A stretch of 64,000 nt of DNA from Bacteriovoracaceae bacterium (GTDB lineage: Bacteria; Bdellovibrionota; Bacteriovoracia; Bacteriovoracales; Bacteriovoracaceae), in contig JABIHA010000086.1 of assembly GCA_018649885.1 (NCBI GenBank), positions 1 through 64,000 of the forward strand. The letters run 5' to 3'. A program made the position numbers and the translations under genes. Below, one piece after another: positions 18,396-26,091 of this stretch (the first letter of the stretch is position 1; each line of letters opens with the position of its first letter). The notes beneath the pieces are model-generated. The model did no database searches. It saw only the letters and a list, made by a program, of their open reading frames with translations, and was not told where the DNA came from.

Positions 18396-19979
18396 TTAAA
18401 CTAATGGACCGGCTTTAATAACTTTTTCCTCTACTCCAGATTCGAAGATTTTAAAATTGTTTCTAAATAAGGTCGCTAGATTTTTTGCTTTGGCATCGTA
18501 TTCTTTTGGATCTTCCCATGTTTTTTGTGGAAGAAGTAAGGAATCCGGTACACCTGGGCATGTTAGTGGCATTTGCAATCCAAAATATTCGTCAACTGTT
18601 GTGTCCACATTTTTTAGCTCACCTTTATTGATGGCATCGATAATAGATCTTGTGTATTTAAGAGAAAATCTCTTACCCACACCATATCCACCACCTGACC
18701 AACCTGTATTGACCAGCCAAACACTAACATTGTCTTCTTCAATTTTTTCAGCAAGTAGCTCAGCGTACTTTCCAGGGTGCCAGGCCATAAAAGCAGCTCC
18801 AAAACATGCTGAAAATGTAGCCTCAGGTTCTTTGACTCCAACTTCTGTGCCGGCGACTTTTGCAGTGTATCCACTTATAAAGTGATACATGGCCTGCTCA
18901 GCTGTTAGCTTACTGACTGGAGGTAGAACTCCAAAAGCATCACAAGTTAAAAAGACAATATTTTTTGGCTTTGGTCCAACACAGGGAATGATTGCATTGG
19001 GGATGTACTCAATGGGATAAGAAGCTCTAGTATTTTCTGTTAACTCTGTATTGGTGTAATCCACTGTTCTAGTTGTCTCATCGTAGACAACATTTTCTAG
19101 AACAGTGCCAAATTTTATTGCGTCCCATATCTCAGGTTCACTTTCTTTTTTAAGATCAATTGCTTTGGCGTAGCAACCACCTTCAATATTAAAAATACCT
19201 TTTTCAGTCCAGCAGTGCTCATCATCTCCAATAAGTCCTCTATCTGCTACGGCCGATAGAGTTGTTTTCCCAGTGCCTGAGAGACCAAAAAAGAGAGTGA
19301 GATCATTTTGACTACCGACGTTTGCAGAACAATGCATGGAAAGTGATCCCTTCTTAGGCATCAAATAGTTCATGATTGTAAAAACACCTTTTTTCATCTC
19401 TCCTGCATACTCTGTTCCAAGGATCACCATTTCATTTGATGCAAAGTTTAGAGCAACACTTGTATTTCCTGTAATTCCTGCCACTTTTGGGTCAGCACAA
19501 TGTTGACCGGCATTGAAAATGACATAATCAGGGGTTCCAAAATCACTAAGCTCTTCAGCTGTTGGACGTATTAACATATTGTGCATGAACAGAGCATGGT
19601 AGGCCCTGGTGCAAACAACTCTGATTTTTAACCTATGGGTTTCATCCCAACCGGCGTATCCATCAACAACATAGAGTCTGTCTTTATGATTGAAAAAATC
19701 AATGGCCCTAGCTTTATTGATATTGAAGGAGTCACCAGAGAGCTTAATATTAATATCTCCCCACCAAATATTTTCTGATGAACCTGGCTCATCGACTATT
19801 CTTTTATCTTTTGGGGAACGCCCAGTCCTGTCACCGCTTCTAACCATAAGGGCCCCAACATCTGATATGGCAGAACCTTCTTCATGTTTTAAAGCATGTT
19901 CATAAAGTTTTGCTGGGCTTTGGTTTCTGTAAATGTGCCTATCTTTGATTCCGTAGGCTTCTAGTGAAAAGTGATTCAT
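18396..19979 (-). CDS. pckA: Phosphoenolpyruvate carboxykinase (ATP)
   Basis: 527 residues from the ATG at 19979, chosen because GGAG lies seven bases upstream. Converts oxaloacetate plus ATP to phosphoenolpyruvate, the entry step of gluconeogenesis. Visible motifs: RTGRSPKDK, the P-loop GLSGTGKTTLS, the metal/kinase motif GDDEHCW, the NTGWSGGGYGVGKR block and the C-terminal region typical of the ATP form. Length is normal. The gene stands alone with its own terminator. It fits growth on amino acids. Confidence 0.96.
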   Translation of the reverse strand: MNHFSLEAYGIKDRHIYRNQSPAKLYEHALKHEEGSAISDVGALMVRSGDRTGRSPKDKRIVDEPGSSENIWWGDINIKLSGDSFNINKARAIDFFNHKDRLYVVDGYAGWDETHRLKIRVVCTRAYHALFMHNMLIRPTAEELSDFGTPDYVIFNAGQHCADPKVAGITGNTSVALNFASNEMVILGTEYAGEMKKGVFTIMNYLMPKKGSLSMHCSANVGSQNDLTLFFGLSGTGKTTLSAVADRGLIGDDEHCWTEKGIFNIEGGCYAKAIDLKKESEPEIWDAIKFGTVLENVVYDETTRTVDYTNTELTENTRASYPIEYIPNAIIPCVGPKPKNIVFLTCDAFGVLPPVSKLTAEQAMYHFISGYTAKVAGTEVGVKEPEATFSACFGAAFMAWHPGKYAELLAEKIEEDNVSVWLVNTGWSGGGYGVGKRFSLKYTRSIIDAINKGELKNVDTTVDEYFGLQMPLTCPGVPDSLLLPQKTWEDPKEYDAKAKNLATLFRNNFKIFESGVEEKVIKAGPLV

Positions 19980-20297
19980 CAATGGCTCCAATTTTCCCGA
20001 TTGATTGGTTGTGAAAAAATTCCGAGTTAATTAATAGCGGTCTTATATCATTTGTTAAGTTTTTATAATACTGAAAATTAATAGGGTTAACATAAATACA
20101 ATGGCTTGACGCGCAGCATTTGTTTCTGCACTTATGAAAGGTGAAAAAAATTGCCAGTTTTGGCCCAAAATATTTAGCCCCATCCATTTTTTTTTAAAGT
20201 AATCAGCTCGGACAATGGTCTCATGAGAGGAAAATAGCTCGCATTGGCTTAAGGGCAGTCACTTGCTAAAATTAACGTAGGTGGTTGTTTTTAAATT

Positions 20298-20383
20298 GGT
20301 GCCCAGGGCGAGACTTGAACTCGCACAGCTTTGCAGCCGAGGGATTTTAAATCCCTTGTGTCTACCGATTCCACCACCCGGGC
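20298..20383 (-). tRNA. tRNA-Leu (UAA)
   Basis: On the minus strand the sequence folds into a cloverleaf with a 7-bp acceptor stem (GCCCGGG pairing with CCTGGGC, one G-T), discriminator A, encoded CCA, and a long variable arm as in class II tRNAs. The anticodon loop TTTAAAA within stem AGGGA/TCCCT gives anticodon TAA. The T arm reads GTTCAAGTC. Total 86 nt including CCA. Confidence 0.95.
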
Positions 20384-20484
20384 AATAACATCGCACTTGC
20401 AGGCGCAAGGCGTAAGTAACTGGAAACTTTGAGCTTATGTTGAACCAGAGGACTCCATCTTGTCAAATCAAAACGAGCGTAGGA

Positions 20485-21966
20485 ATGCGAAGATTTTTAT
20501 TTTTGGCAATTTTTATTTTTACGGGTTGTGCCCAAACGAAAGATCCTAAGTGGAGAATTGAGACCTCCGACAGTAAATGGTTTACTGAGTCGAAGTTTGG
20601 CCATGTTGATGATCTTGGTAAGCCCTCATTTCATCCCTTCTTTGATTTGCAAACAGGACTAGATTTTAAAAATCGAGAATTAAATTTTATTGTGACGACT
20701 CCTTACGAAAGTAAAATCTCCTATGGCCTCGATGTTATTTCTGGAAAAAAATATCACCTGCACCACTACTGTTATCAAGATGACATTTGGAAAAAATATG
20801 ACGGGACACTGACTTATCCTCCCTATACAGAAGGAGTGGTACCAAGGGTTCTCGATCAGCTTGGGCAGCCTCAAAAAATAATTGTATTTGGTAATGGTGA
20901 GTTCTACAGCGAAGACCACGGAAAAAATATTCACAGAGTAGTTGTTGTAGGTGGCGTGATAGAGCAAATGTGTACAAAGGTTTCATGCAGGAGCGGTGAA
21001 GGTTGGCAATCTAGGATGGTGTTAATTGCAGTTGACCCAAGAGACCCCTGGGTCAGAGAAGTGAAACATATTCGAGAATTAAAAAAGAGAATTGATTGGG
21101 ATTATGTTCAGGCCTTTATGCAAAATGGACAGGGTAGGTCTGTGACAAGAGGGAGACAATTTCCTGGCTTTAGGGTTGTGGGAGAAATATCTCCAGGAAT
21201 TGCGCTGAGGTTTTCAAGTGCCTACAGCCATATTTTTACCTGGGAAGAGCTCAAAAATATGAGGAAGTCCTGTCATAAGCTCTTTGATCATGCTTGGGAT
21301 AAGCTGGGAAAGTTAGGAGCAGAGTTTCTTAGAAAAACATCCAATCTAAATGGACAAAAACTCAAAGGCTATAAAGGCCTAAAAGCCTATTTGGCTTCGG
21401 TCAAAATGGAAGAGAAGAAGGTAAACTATTTTGGTAAGGCCTTCATTCAATTTCACAAAAAATTTGGCAAAAGATTCCAAACCTGTACCGACTTTGTGCG
21501 GCCTTCAAGTATCAATTTTAACTACGAAATTGAAAGGCACTGGTTTTTTACCTATGTGGTGGCCTTTTATAAACTTCAAAGGTTGGGCTACAGGTTTAAC
21601 TGCGGCGCCAAAAGATGGGTGGGAAATCCTTATGGGCCCAAGGCCAGAAGAATTGTCGACCCTTATAACTCTCTTAAACACTGCACCACTGAGTCCTTGG
21701 ATATGGCATTCCCCGCAGCAGTGAGAGTTCTCGAGGGCCGCTTGAAATCAGGCTTAGAGACCTATAGCTATATTGAATACGACAATAGGGTAGGGGGAAG
21801 CCATCAAAAAATCTATTCTTGGGTCCCCATCAAATCTAAGAGACTTGATTGTAAAGACGAAGATTACGCCTTAAGAAATAAATATTTTCCTGAATTTCCA
21901 AAAGACATTGTGTGGCACACCAAATCCATTCACAAGCAGCTTAGAAAAATGGGCATCATTTACTAA
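20485..21966 (+). CDS. Large lipoprotein, unknown
   Basis: From the ATG at 20485 the protein (about 493 aa) has a lipoprotein signal (MRRFLFLAIFIFTGC) with the acceptor Cys near residue 15. The remainder is basic, aromatic-rich and without known motifs; the second half contains many Cys (about ten), possibly disulfides. Short ATG-proximal GAG sequence is the only ribosome site. It precedes the Nuo-like genes by 57 bp but has no link by content. Function unknown. Confidence 0.65.
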   Translation: MRRFLFLAIFIFTGCAQTKDPKWRIETSDSKWFTESKFGHVDDLGKPSFHPFFDLQTGLDFKNRELNFIVTTPYESKISYGLDVISGKKYHLHHYCYQDDIWKKYDGTLTYPPYTEGVVPRVLDQLGQPQKIIVFGNGEFYSEDHGKNIHRVVVVGGVIEQMCTKVSCRSGEGWQSRMVLIAVDPRDPWVREVKHIRELKKRIDWDYVQAFMQNGQGRSVTRGRQFPGFRVVGEISPGIALRFSSAYSHIFTWEELKNMRKSCHKLFDHAWDKLGKLGAEFLRKTSNLNGQKLKGYKGLKAYLASVKMEEKKVNYFGKAFIQFHKKFGKRFQTCTDFVRPSSINFNYEIERHWFFTYVVAFYKLQRLGYRFNCGAKRWVGNPYGPKARRIVDPYNSLKHCTTESLDMAFPAAVRVLEGRLKSGLETYSYIEYDNRVGGSHQKIYSWVPIKSKRLDCKDEDYALRNKYFPEFPKDIVWHTKSIHKQLRKMGIIY

Positions 21967-22023
21967 CGGCTTCCTTACAGACTAAACTGGAATCAGTATA
22001 GTAGCTAGAATTTAAAGAAGGTG

Positions 22024-22533
22024 ATGGTCGTGTCAAATACTGACCCATGGGCAATAGAGCAATCTGATTTTTTTGCGTGGACAACGAAGTTAGATACATT
22101 TTTAAACTTTGTAAGTAAGAAAAAAGCAGGTGGGGATGTATGGCCTATAAGTATGGCCAATAGTTGTTGCGGCAGTGAGCTCTATTCGACTTCAAGTGAA
22201 AAATATTTTGGCAATAAAATTTCTGCACAGTTTCTTGAAGATTCTCCAGAGGATTGTAATTTACTTATTATTGGTGGCGTTATTACCAGCAAAATGGCCT
22301 TAGAAATTAAGCAGGTCTATTCCCAGATGTTAACTCTCAAAAAGGTTATGGCCCTAGGAAATTGTTCTTGTGGCGGAGGCCTTTATCCCACTTACAATAT
22401 AGTGAAGGGAATTGAAAAAATCATACCTATCGATATATATATACCAGGTTGTCCGCCAAGCCCTGAAGTAATCCTCGCAGGAGTGCTTCAACTTTTAGAA
22501 GAGGTTTCTGTAACGACTGGGGGCCCTCAGTGA
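22024..22533 (+). CDS. nuoB: NuoB-like complex I subunit (N2 cluster)
   Basis: About 169 residues. The four ligands of [4Fe-4S] cluster N2 are all visible: the tandem CC in NSCCGSE, the Cys in LGNCSCGGG and the Cys in PGCPPSPE. The context YNIVKGI and ILAGV also fits NuoB. Possible starts are GTG 22021, ATG 22024 and GTG 22030; an AAGGTGAT site fits 22030 best by spacing. Its stop overlaps the GTG of nuoCD. In complex I this subunit passes electrons to quinone. No nuoA or other membrane gene is adjacent. Confidence 0.85.
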   Translation: MVVSNTDPWAIEQSDFFAWTTKLDTFLNFVSKKKAGGDVWPISMANSCCGSELYSTSSEKYFGNKISAQFLEDSPEDCNLLIIGGVITSKMALEIKQVYSQMLTLKKVMALGNCSCGGGLYPTYNIVKGIEKIIPIDIYIPGCPPSPEVILAGVLQLLEEVSVTTGGPQ

Positions 22534-24155
22534 AAAATTTGGAAGAAAAATTAAACTTACACCGCGGGGGCAATGACACTGGTGAAATTTTTGTCGAGGG
22601 AGATCCAAATTCAATTAATAGTGAATTGAATTTATTGAAAAATCAATTTGGGTTTTGTTATTTTCTAGATATGTATGCAGCTGAGTGTCCTGGAGATGAT
22701 TTTGATTTTAAAATTTATTACTATATTTTAAATTTAGATGAAAATATCAGAATTAGGTACACAGTTTCAATTTCATCTAAATTTTCGATGCCTTCAGTTA
22801 CTAGTATTTGGAAATGCAGTGATTGGTATGAGCGTGAAATTCATGAAATGTACGGAGTATATTTTGTAAATAGAAACCTCGACCGATTGTTATTACCTGC
22901 AGGATGTTCTGAAAAACCGATGTTAAATAGTTTTCGAATGGGACAAGAAATTGAAGCGACGACTCCCTTTGGCCCCTATTTTACAAAGAGAAATCAAAAA
23001 GACCCATTAAAAAATTGGACGAAAATTTCAACGTGGACCAAGTCTACGCATTTAAGTTTTAAGCTATGGCTACAATCTGATGAAGGAAAGGTGAGTGATT
23101 CTATTGTTGAAGTGGGGTTTCTACATCGAGGTGTTGAGAAGTTGTGCCAGAATCTGAATCTCTTTCAATTGTCTCCTTATATTCAAAGGGTCAATTCTCA
23201 CAGTTTGTTTTGTGGAGAGTTATCTTGGCTTATGGCCATTGAGCAGAGGCTTCAAATAAAAATACCTCCAAAGGCTATGGCAATTAGGATGCTTTTGGCC
23301 GAATTCTCAAGAATCTGGGAGCATTTCTATTTCGTAGAGCAAGTTTGTCTTAAATTAAAAATGGATAAGGACATTCGAGAATTTCAATTTTATAAAGAGT
23401 ATATAACAGAATTGTTTGAGAATTATACTGGTAGACGTCAGTATTCGAATGTCTTCATTGGTGGTGTTCCCTCTGAGTTGCAGGCAGGATGGATTACCTC
23501 TTGTTATGACTTCTTACCCAAGTTAGAAATCTTTACTTCCAAAAAAATTAGAGAATTATCAAAAGATTACTTTTTTTCAGAAATCCTCAGAAGTGATTCC
23601 ATCGATGGCAACACTGCTTTAGAGCTCAGTTTGACTGGACCAACACTAAGGGGATGTGGCATTAATTTTGATATACGCAAATCTTTTCCTTACTATCACT
23701 ACGAAAGTGTAGATTTTGAAATCCCTCTTGGAAAGCATGGGTCATCTTTTGATAGGGTGCTTGTTAGATTGGAAGAGGTTCGTCAAAGTACAAGTATTAT
23801 TTTGCAGCTCCTCGACAATTTGCCCACCGGAAATTTACTAGATGAAGGCCATGAAATAGTCTCCCTTTTTAAAGCACAAGATGATGGAAATTTTAATGCT
23901 TTGGATTTAATGAACTTGATCGATGGAGTGAAAATATCAAAAGATGTTTCCTATAGCTCAATTGAGGCAGGTTCGGGAGAGTGGGGAATTCATTTACACG
24001 GAGATGGATCAAATAAGGCTTCAAGGCTTAGAATTTCTCCTCCTAGTTTTTCATTATTACAAGCATTTCAAAGTTTAGTTATTGGAAGGGAAGTCAGTGA
24101 GTATGGCGCTTTTCTTGAATCCTTTGGTATTAATTCAAGTGAGGTTGATAGGTGA
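22530..24155 (+). CDS. nuoCD: Fused NuoC-NuoD subunit with altered quinone site
   Basis: 541 residues. NuoC-like part (about 1-160) has WYEREIHEMYGVYF (family WxERExxDMFG). NuoD-like part (about 165-541) has LHRGVEKL, GGVPSELQAGW, the LTGPTLRGCGINFDIRK block, the FDRVLVRLEEVRQS helix and the family ending SEVDR. Against the Thermus Nqo4 sequence as I recall it, quinone-site His38 aligns with H174 (kept), while Tyr87 aligns ungapped with Ser223 and its neighbour Asp with Asn222. No CxxC nickel motifs, so not a NiFe hydrogenase. Start GTG, overlapping nuoB. Confidence 0.85.
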   Translation: MKNLEEKLNLHRGGNDTGEIFVEGDPNSINSELNLLKNQFGFCYFLDMYAAECPGDDFDFKIYYYILNLDENIRIRYTVSISSKFSMPSVTSIWKCSDWYEREIHEMYGVYFVNRNLDRLLLPAGCSEKPMLNSFRMGQEIEATTPFGPYFTKRNQKDPLKNWTKISTWTKSTHLSFKLWLQSDEGKVSDSIVEVGFLHRGVEKLCQNLNLFQLSPYIQRVNSHSLFCGELSWLMAIEQRLQIKIPPKAMAIRMLLAEFSRIWEHFYFVEQVCLKLKMDKDIREFQFYKEYITELFENYTGRRQYSNVFIGGVPSELQAGWITSCYDFLPKLEIFTSKKIRELSKDYFFSEILRSDSIDGNTALELSLTGPTLRGCGINFDIRKSFPYYHYESVDFEIPLGKHGSSFDRVLVRLEEVRQSTSIILQLLDNLPTGNLLDEGHEIVSLFKAQDDGNFNALDLMNLIDGVKISKDVSYSSIEAGSGEWGIHLHGDGSNKASRLRISPPSFSLLQAFQSLVIGREVSEYGAFLESFGINSSEVDR

Positions 24156-24637
24156 TCATAAAAAAAAGTCATTACAAAAAACCTAGCTTTCATTTTGAGA
24201 TTTTAAGAATCTGTTTTTCAATCTTGCAAGGTGTGAAACGCAAGTGGATAAAAAGATGGGAAGTAAATAAATTTACAATTAATTATGGCGAAGAAGTTTT
24301 TTATTCAAATCGTCATATGGGATTTCCCTCTCTTAAAATGGATTTGGGTCAATCTTTGATTTGTGATGGCTGTAAGCTTTGCAAGAAAATTTGCCCAACA
24401 AATTGCATCGAAATTGATTTGAAAAATGGGGATGGCAATGGGAAAGACAACCTTGCTTGTTTTAGTATTGATTTAAGAAGTTGTTTCTATTGTAATTTAT
24501 GTGTAAGTGTTTGCCCTATATCTGCTATTGAATTTAAAAATGGCTTTTTTTCAGCACAAAACAATGTTGATAAATTTAAAGTAGATTTACTAGAGAGATC
24601 TAATAAACAGTCCCCACCATATAACTTATTCCATTGA
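24152..24637 (+). CDS. nuoI: NuoI-like subunit, two [4Fe-4S] clusters
   Basis: 161 residues with an amphipathic basic N-terminus (FEILRICFSILQGVKRKWIK) like NuoI, then two C-x2-C-x2-C-x3-CP motifs: CDGCKLCKKICP and CFYCNLCVSVCP. The stretch before the first cluster (NRHMGFPSLKMD) fits the RGxxxL segment of NuoI rather than a free ferredoxin. Start GTG overlaps the nuoCD stop by 4 bp. Its likely role is to carry electrons to NuoB. No NuoE, F, G, H, J, K, L, M or N follows; the next 1.4 kb is the RNA array. Confidence 0.85.
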   Translation: MIIKKSHYKKPSFHFEILRICFSILQGVKRKWIKRWEVNKFTINYGEEVFYSNRHMGFPSLKMDLGQSLICDGCKLCKKICPTNCIEIDLKNGDGNGKDNLACFSIDLRSCFYCNLCVSVCPISAIEFKNGFFSAQNNVDKFKVDLLERSNKQSPPYNLFH

Positions 24638-24702
24638 AATCAGTGGGCCTTTGAAATTTTTATCTTTCTGATTTGATAGGGTTGTTCCAAAAGTAAGTTG
24701 TA

Positions 24703-24754
24703 TGAACAATAAAAAAGTCCGTCCCTTGTGCGAAATCCAACTACGTCTTATAAG
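24703..24754 (+). promoter_or_regulatory. Promoter of RNA unit 1 (degenerate palindrome)
   Basis: -35 TTGTGC (24726-24731), 17-bp spacer, -10 TATAAG (24749-24754). The left half-site tGAACA is kept at 24703, but the right half has decayed. The extra TGTTCC half-site lies at 24683-24688, exactly 20 bp before the palindrome position, as in the other units. Confidence 0.7.
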
Positions 24755-24760
24755 TTATCC

Positions 24761-24947
24761 ATCAATGAGGGATAGGTTTTTGTGGCGACTCCAAAAGTTA
24801 GTTCCATCATTCATGACAGACCTCCGTATTTTGTGCACCTTGATTTGAGTCGCACGTTTATAGGCCGGGATCTTCGGGTCCCGACCTTAAAATTTTGAGA
24901 GAGAGATTAAATTATCCGGCCTTCCTAAATGGAAGGCCTTTTTTTTT
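24761..24947 (+). ncRNA. Small RNA unit 1 of the tandem array
   Basis: Predicted transcript of about 187 nt. The closing stem is GCGACTC (24785-24791) with GAGTCGC (24847-24853), extended by AAA/TTT across a bulged C. The loop holds the 24-nt invariant block 24819-24842 (ACCTCC ... GTGCACCTTG). A second hairpin (about 24864-24884) closes on a TTCG tetraloop. A purine run (GAGAGAGA) and terminator GGCCTTCC/GGAAGGCC plus nine T follow. The start is inferred from the -10 position. Confidence 0.8.
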
Positions 24948-25002
24948 CAAAAATTCCAATACTTCCCTGTAATTTTAGGTCATTGTAGATTTCTCAGAGA
25001 CC

Positions 25003-25074
25003 TGTTCCATATTGGTGATTTCGGAACACTTTGTTCCAAAAATAATTGAGAAAAATTGGGTAGTGACCTACAAC
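25003..25074 (+). promoter_or_regulatory. Promoter and operator of RNA unit 2
   Basis: TGTTCC half-site (25003-25008), perfect palindrome GGAACA-CTT-TGTTCC (25023-25037), 8-bp gap, -35 TTGAGA (25046-25051), 17-bp spacer, -10 TACAAC (25069-25074). Same geometry as units 3-5. Confidence 0.8.
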
Positions 25075-25080
25075 ACACTT

Positions 25081-25264
25081 AGTCAGAAAGAGACCAAGTG
25101 TTTGTGGCGACTCCTTATGTTTGAGCTCTTTCTATCACGACGACCTCCGTATTTTGTGCACCTTGTAAGAGTCGTACTTTTTTGGCCAGAATTAAGCAAG
25201 CTGGCCAAATTTGGGGAAGAGAGAATAAAAATAGGCCCTCATAAATTGAGGGCCTTTTTTTTTT
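25081..25264 (+). ncRNA. Small RNA unit 2 of the tandem array
   Basis: Predicted transcript of about 184 nt. Closing stem GCGACTC (25107-25113) with GAGTCGT (25169-25175; one G-U pair), extended by TTA/TAA, a compensatory change relative to unit 1. Invariant block at 25142-25165. Second hairpin TTTGGCCAG/CTGGCCAAA (25181-25189, 25201-25209). Purine run, then terminator GGCCCTC/GAGGGCC and ten T. Confidence 0.85.
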
Positions 25265-25327
25265 ACTCTCTAGCTTCAATTAGTAAAATCCTCGTAATTT
25301 CAATCAATTGTAGAATTGCCAGAACTG

Positions 25328-25399
25328 TGTTCCATTTGTGATTGTTCGGAACACTTTGTTCCAAAAGTTGTTGAGAAAAATCTGGTGGTGACCTATAAC
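25328..25399 (+). promoter_or_regulatory. Promoter and operator of RNA unit 3
   Basis: TGTTCC half-site (25328-25333), perfect palindrome GGAACA-CTT-TGTTCC (25348-25362), 8-bp gap, -35 TTGAGA (25371-25376), 17-bp spacer, -10 TATAAC (25394-25399). Confidence 0.85.
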
Positions 25400-25405
25400 A
25401 CGTCA

Positions 25406-25587
25406 AGTCAGAAAGGGAATGAACATTTGTGGCGACTCCTTGTGTTTGGACTCCTTCTATCATGACAGACCTCCGTATTTTGTGCACCTTGTATGAGTCG
25501 CAATTTTTAACCAGAAGTAAGCTAGCTGGTTAAAGTTGAGAGAGAGAGAATTTTTAATAGGCCCTTCTAAATGAAGGGCCTTTTTTT
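25406..25587 (+). ncRNA. Small RNA unit 3 of the tandem array
   Basis: Predicted transcript of about 182 nt. Stem GCGACTC (25432-25438)/GAGTCGC (25495-25501). Invariant block at 25468-25491. Second hairpin TTTAACCAG/CTGGTTAAA (25506-25514, 25526-25534), differing from unit 2 by two paired changes (GG-CC to AA-TT) that keep the stem. GAGAGAGAGA run, terminator GGCCCTTC/GAAGGGCC and seven T. Confidence 0.85.
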
Positions 25588-25623
25588 GCTTCAACTCAGA
25601 CTTGTGAATTTATCTCCAGGGAG

Positions 25624-25695
25624 TGTTCCTAATTAATGCCTCAAGAACAGTTTGTTCTGGTACTCGTTGCTCGCTATGCGTAATAGGGTTATAAG
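25624..25695 (+). promoter_or_regulatory. Promoter and operator of RNA unit 4
   Basis: TGTTCC half-site (25624-25629), perfect palindrome AGAACA-GTT-TGTTCT (25644-25658; both arms changed together), 8-bp gap, -35 TTGCTC (25667-25672), 17-bp spacer, -10 TATAAG (25690-25695). Confidence 0.85.
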
Positions 25696-25701
25696 CTTTT
25701 T

Positions 25702-25833
25702 ATTGAAAGGAAATGAAAATTTGTGGCGACTCCAAGATTTGGTTTCCTCCTTCAAGACAGACCTCCGTATTTTGTGCACCTTGATCTGAGTCGCATATTA
25801 ATGGCCGAATCCACCCGATTCGGCCTTTTTTTT
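25702..25833 (+). ncRNA. Small RNA unit 4, short form
   Basis: Predicted transcript of about 132 nt. Stem GCGACTC (25726-25732)/GAGTCGC (25788-25794), extended by AGAT/ATCT. Invariant block at 25760-25783. The second hairpin GGCCGAATC/GATTCGGCC (25803-25811, 25817-25825) runs directly into eight T, so it doubles as the terminator and the purine run is missing. Confidence 0.85.
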
Positions 25834-25870
25834 CAATAAAAACTATAACTTGAAATTATGAACACGAAGT

Positions 25871-25942
25871 CGTTCCAATTGTTCTGTATCGGAACGGTTT
25901 GTTCCAAAATAGATTGTACCGAGAAACGCACTGCGCTATAAA
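25871..25942 (+). promoter_or_regulatory. Promoter and operator of RNA unit 5
   Basis: cGTTCC half-site (25871-25876), near-perfect palindrome GGAACG-GTT-TGTTCC (25891-25905), 8-bp gap, -35 TTGTAC (25914-25919), 17-bp spacer, -10 TATAAA (25937-25942). Same geometry as units 2-4. Confidence 0.8.
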
Positions 25943-25948
25943 CTCTCT

Positions 25949-26091
25949 ATCGGATTCTTTGAATACGTTTTAGCATGTTTTTATATTTGGCCTTAAAAAG
26001 GCCAAAGCTCCTATTAATTTAGGAGAGGGGAAATCTCTTGGGGAAGGGAAATAAAATGAGGGCCATTATTTATTAATGGCCCTTTTTTTTT
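25949..26091 (+). ncRNA. Small RNA unit 5, different body
   Basis: Predicted transcript of about 143 nt under the shared promoter, but without the GCGACTC stem or the ACCTCC block. Hairpins: TTTGGCCTT/AAGGCCAAA (25986-26006), CTCCTA/TAGGAG (26008-26025), then purine-rich AGGAGAGGGG and GGGGAAGGGAAA. The terminator GGGCCATT/AATGGCCC (26060-26082) plus nine T overlaps the stop of the convergent aat gene. No convincing reading frame with a ribosome site was seen. Confidence 0.65.

Noticed and set aside
22530..24155. NiFe-hydrogenase large subunit
   Set aside because: No N- or C-terminal CxxC nickel-binding motifs; sequence follows NuoC-NuoD through to the EVDR-type end.
24683..26091. CRISPR array or simple tandem repeat
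   Set aside because: Repeats are about 300 bp apart, carry promoters and terminators, and the conserved parts show paired changes in stems, so separate RNA genes fit better.
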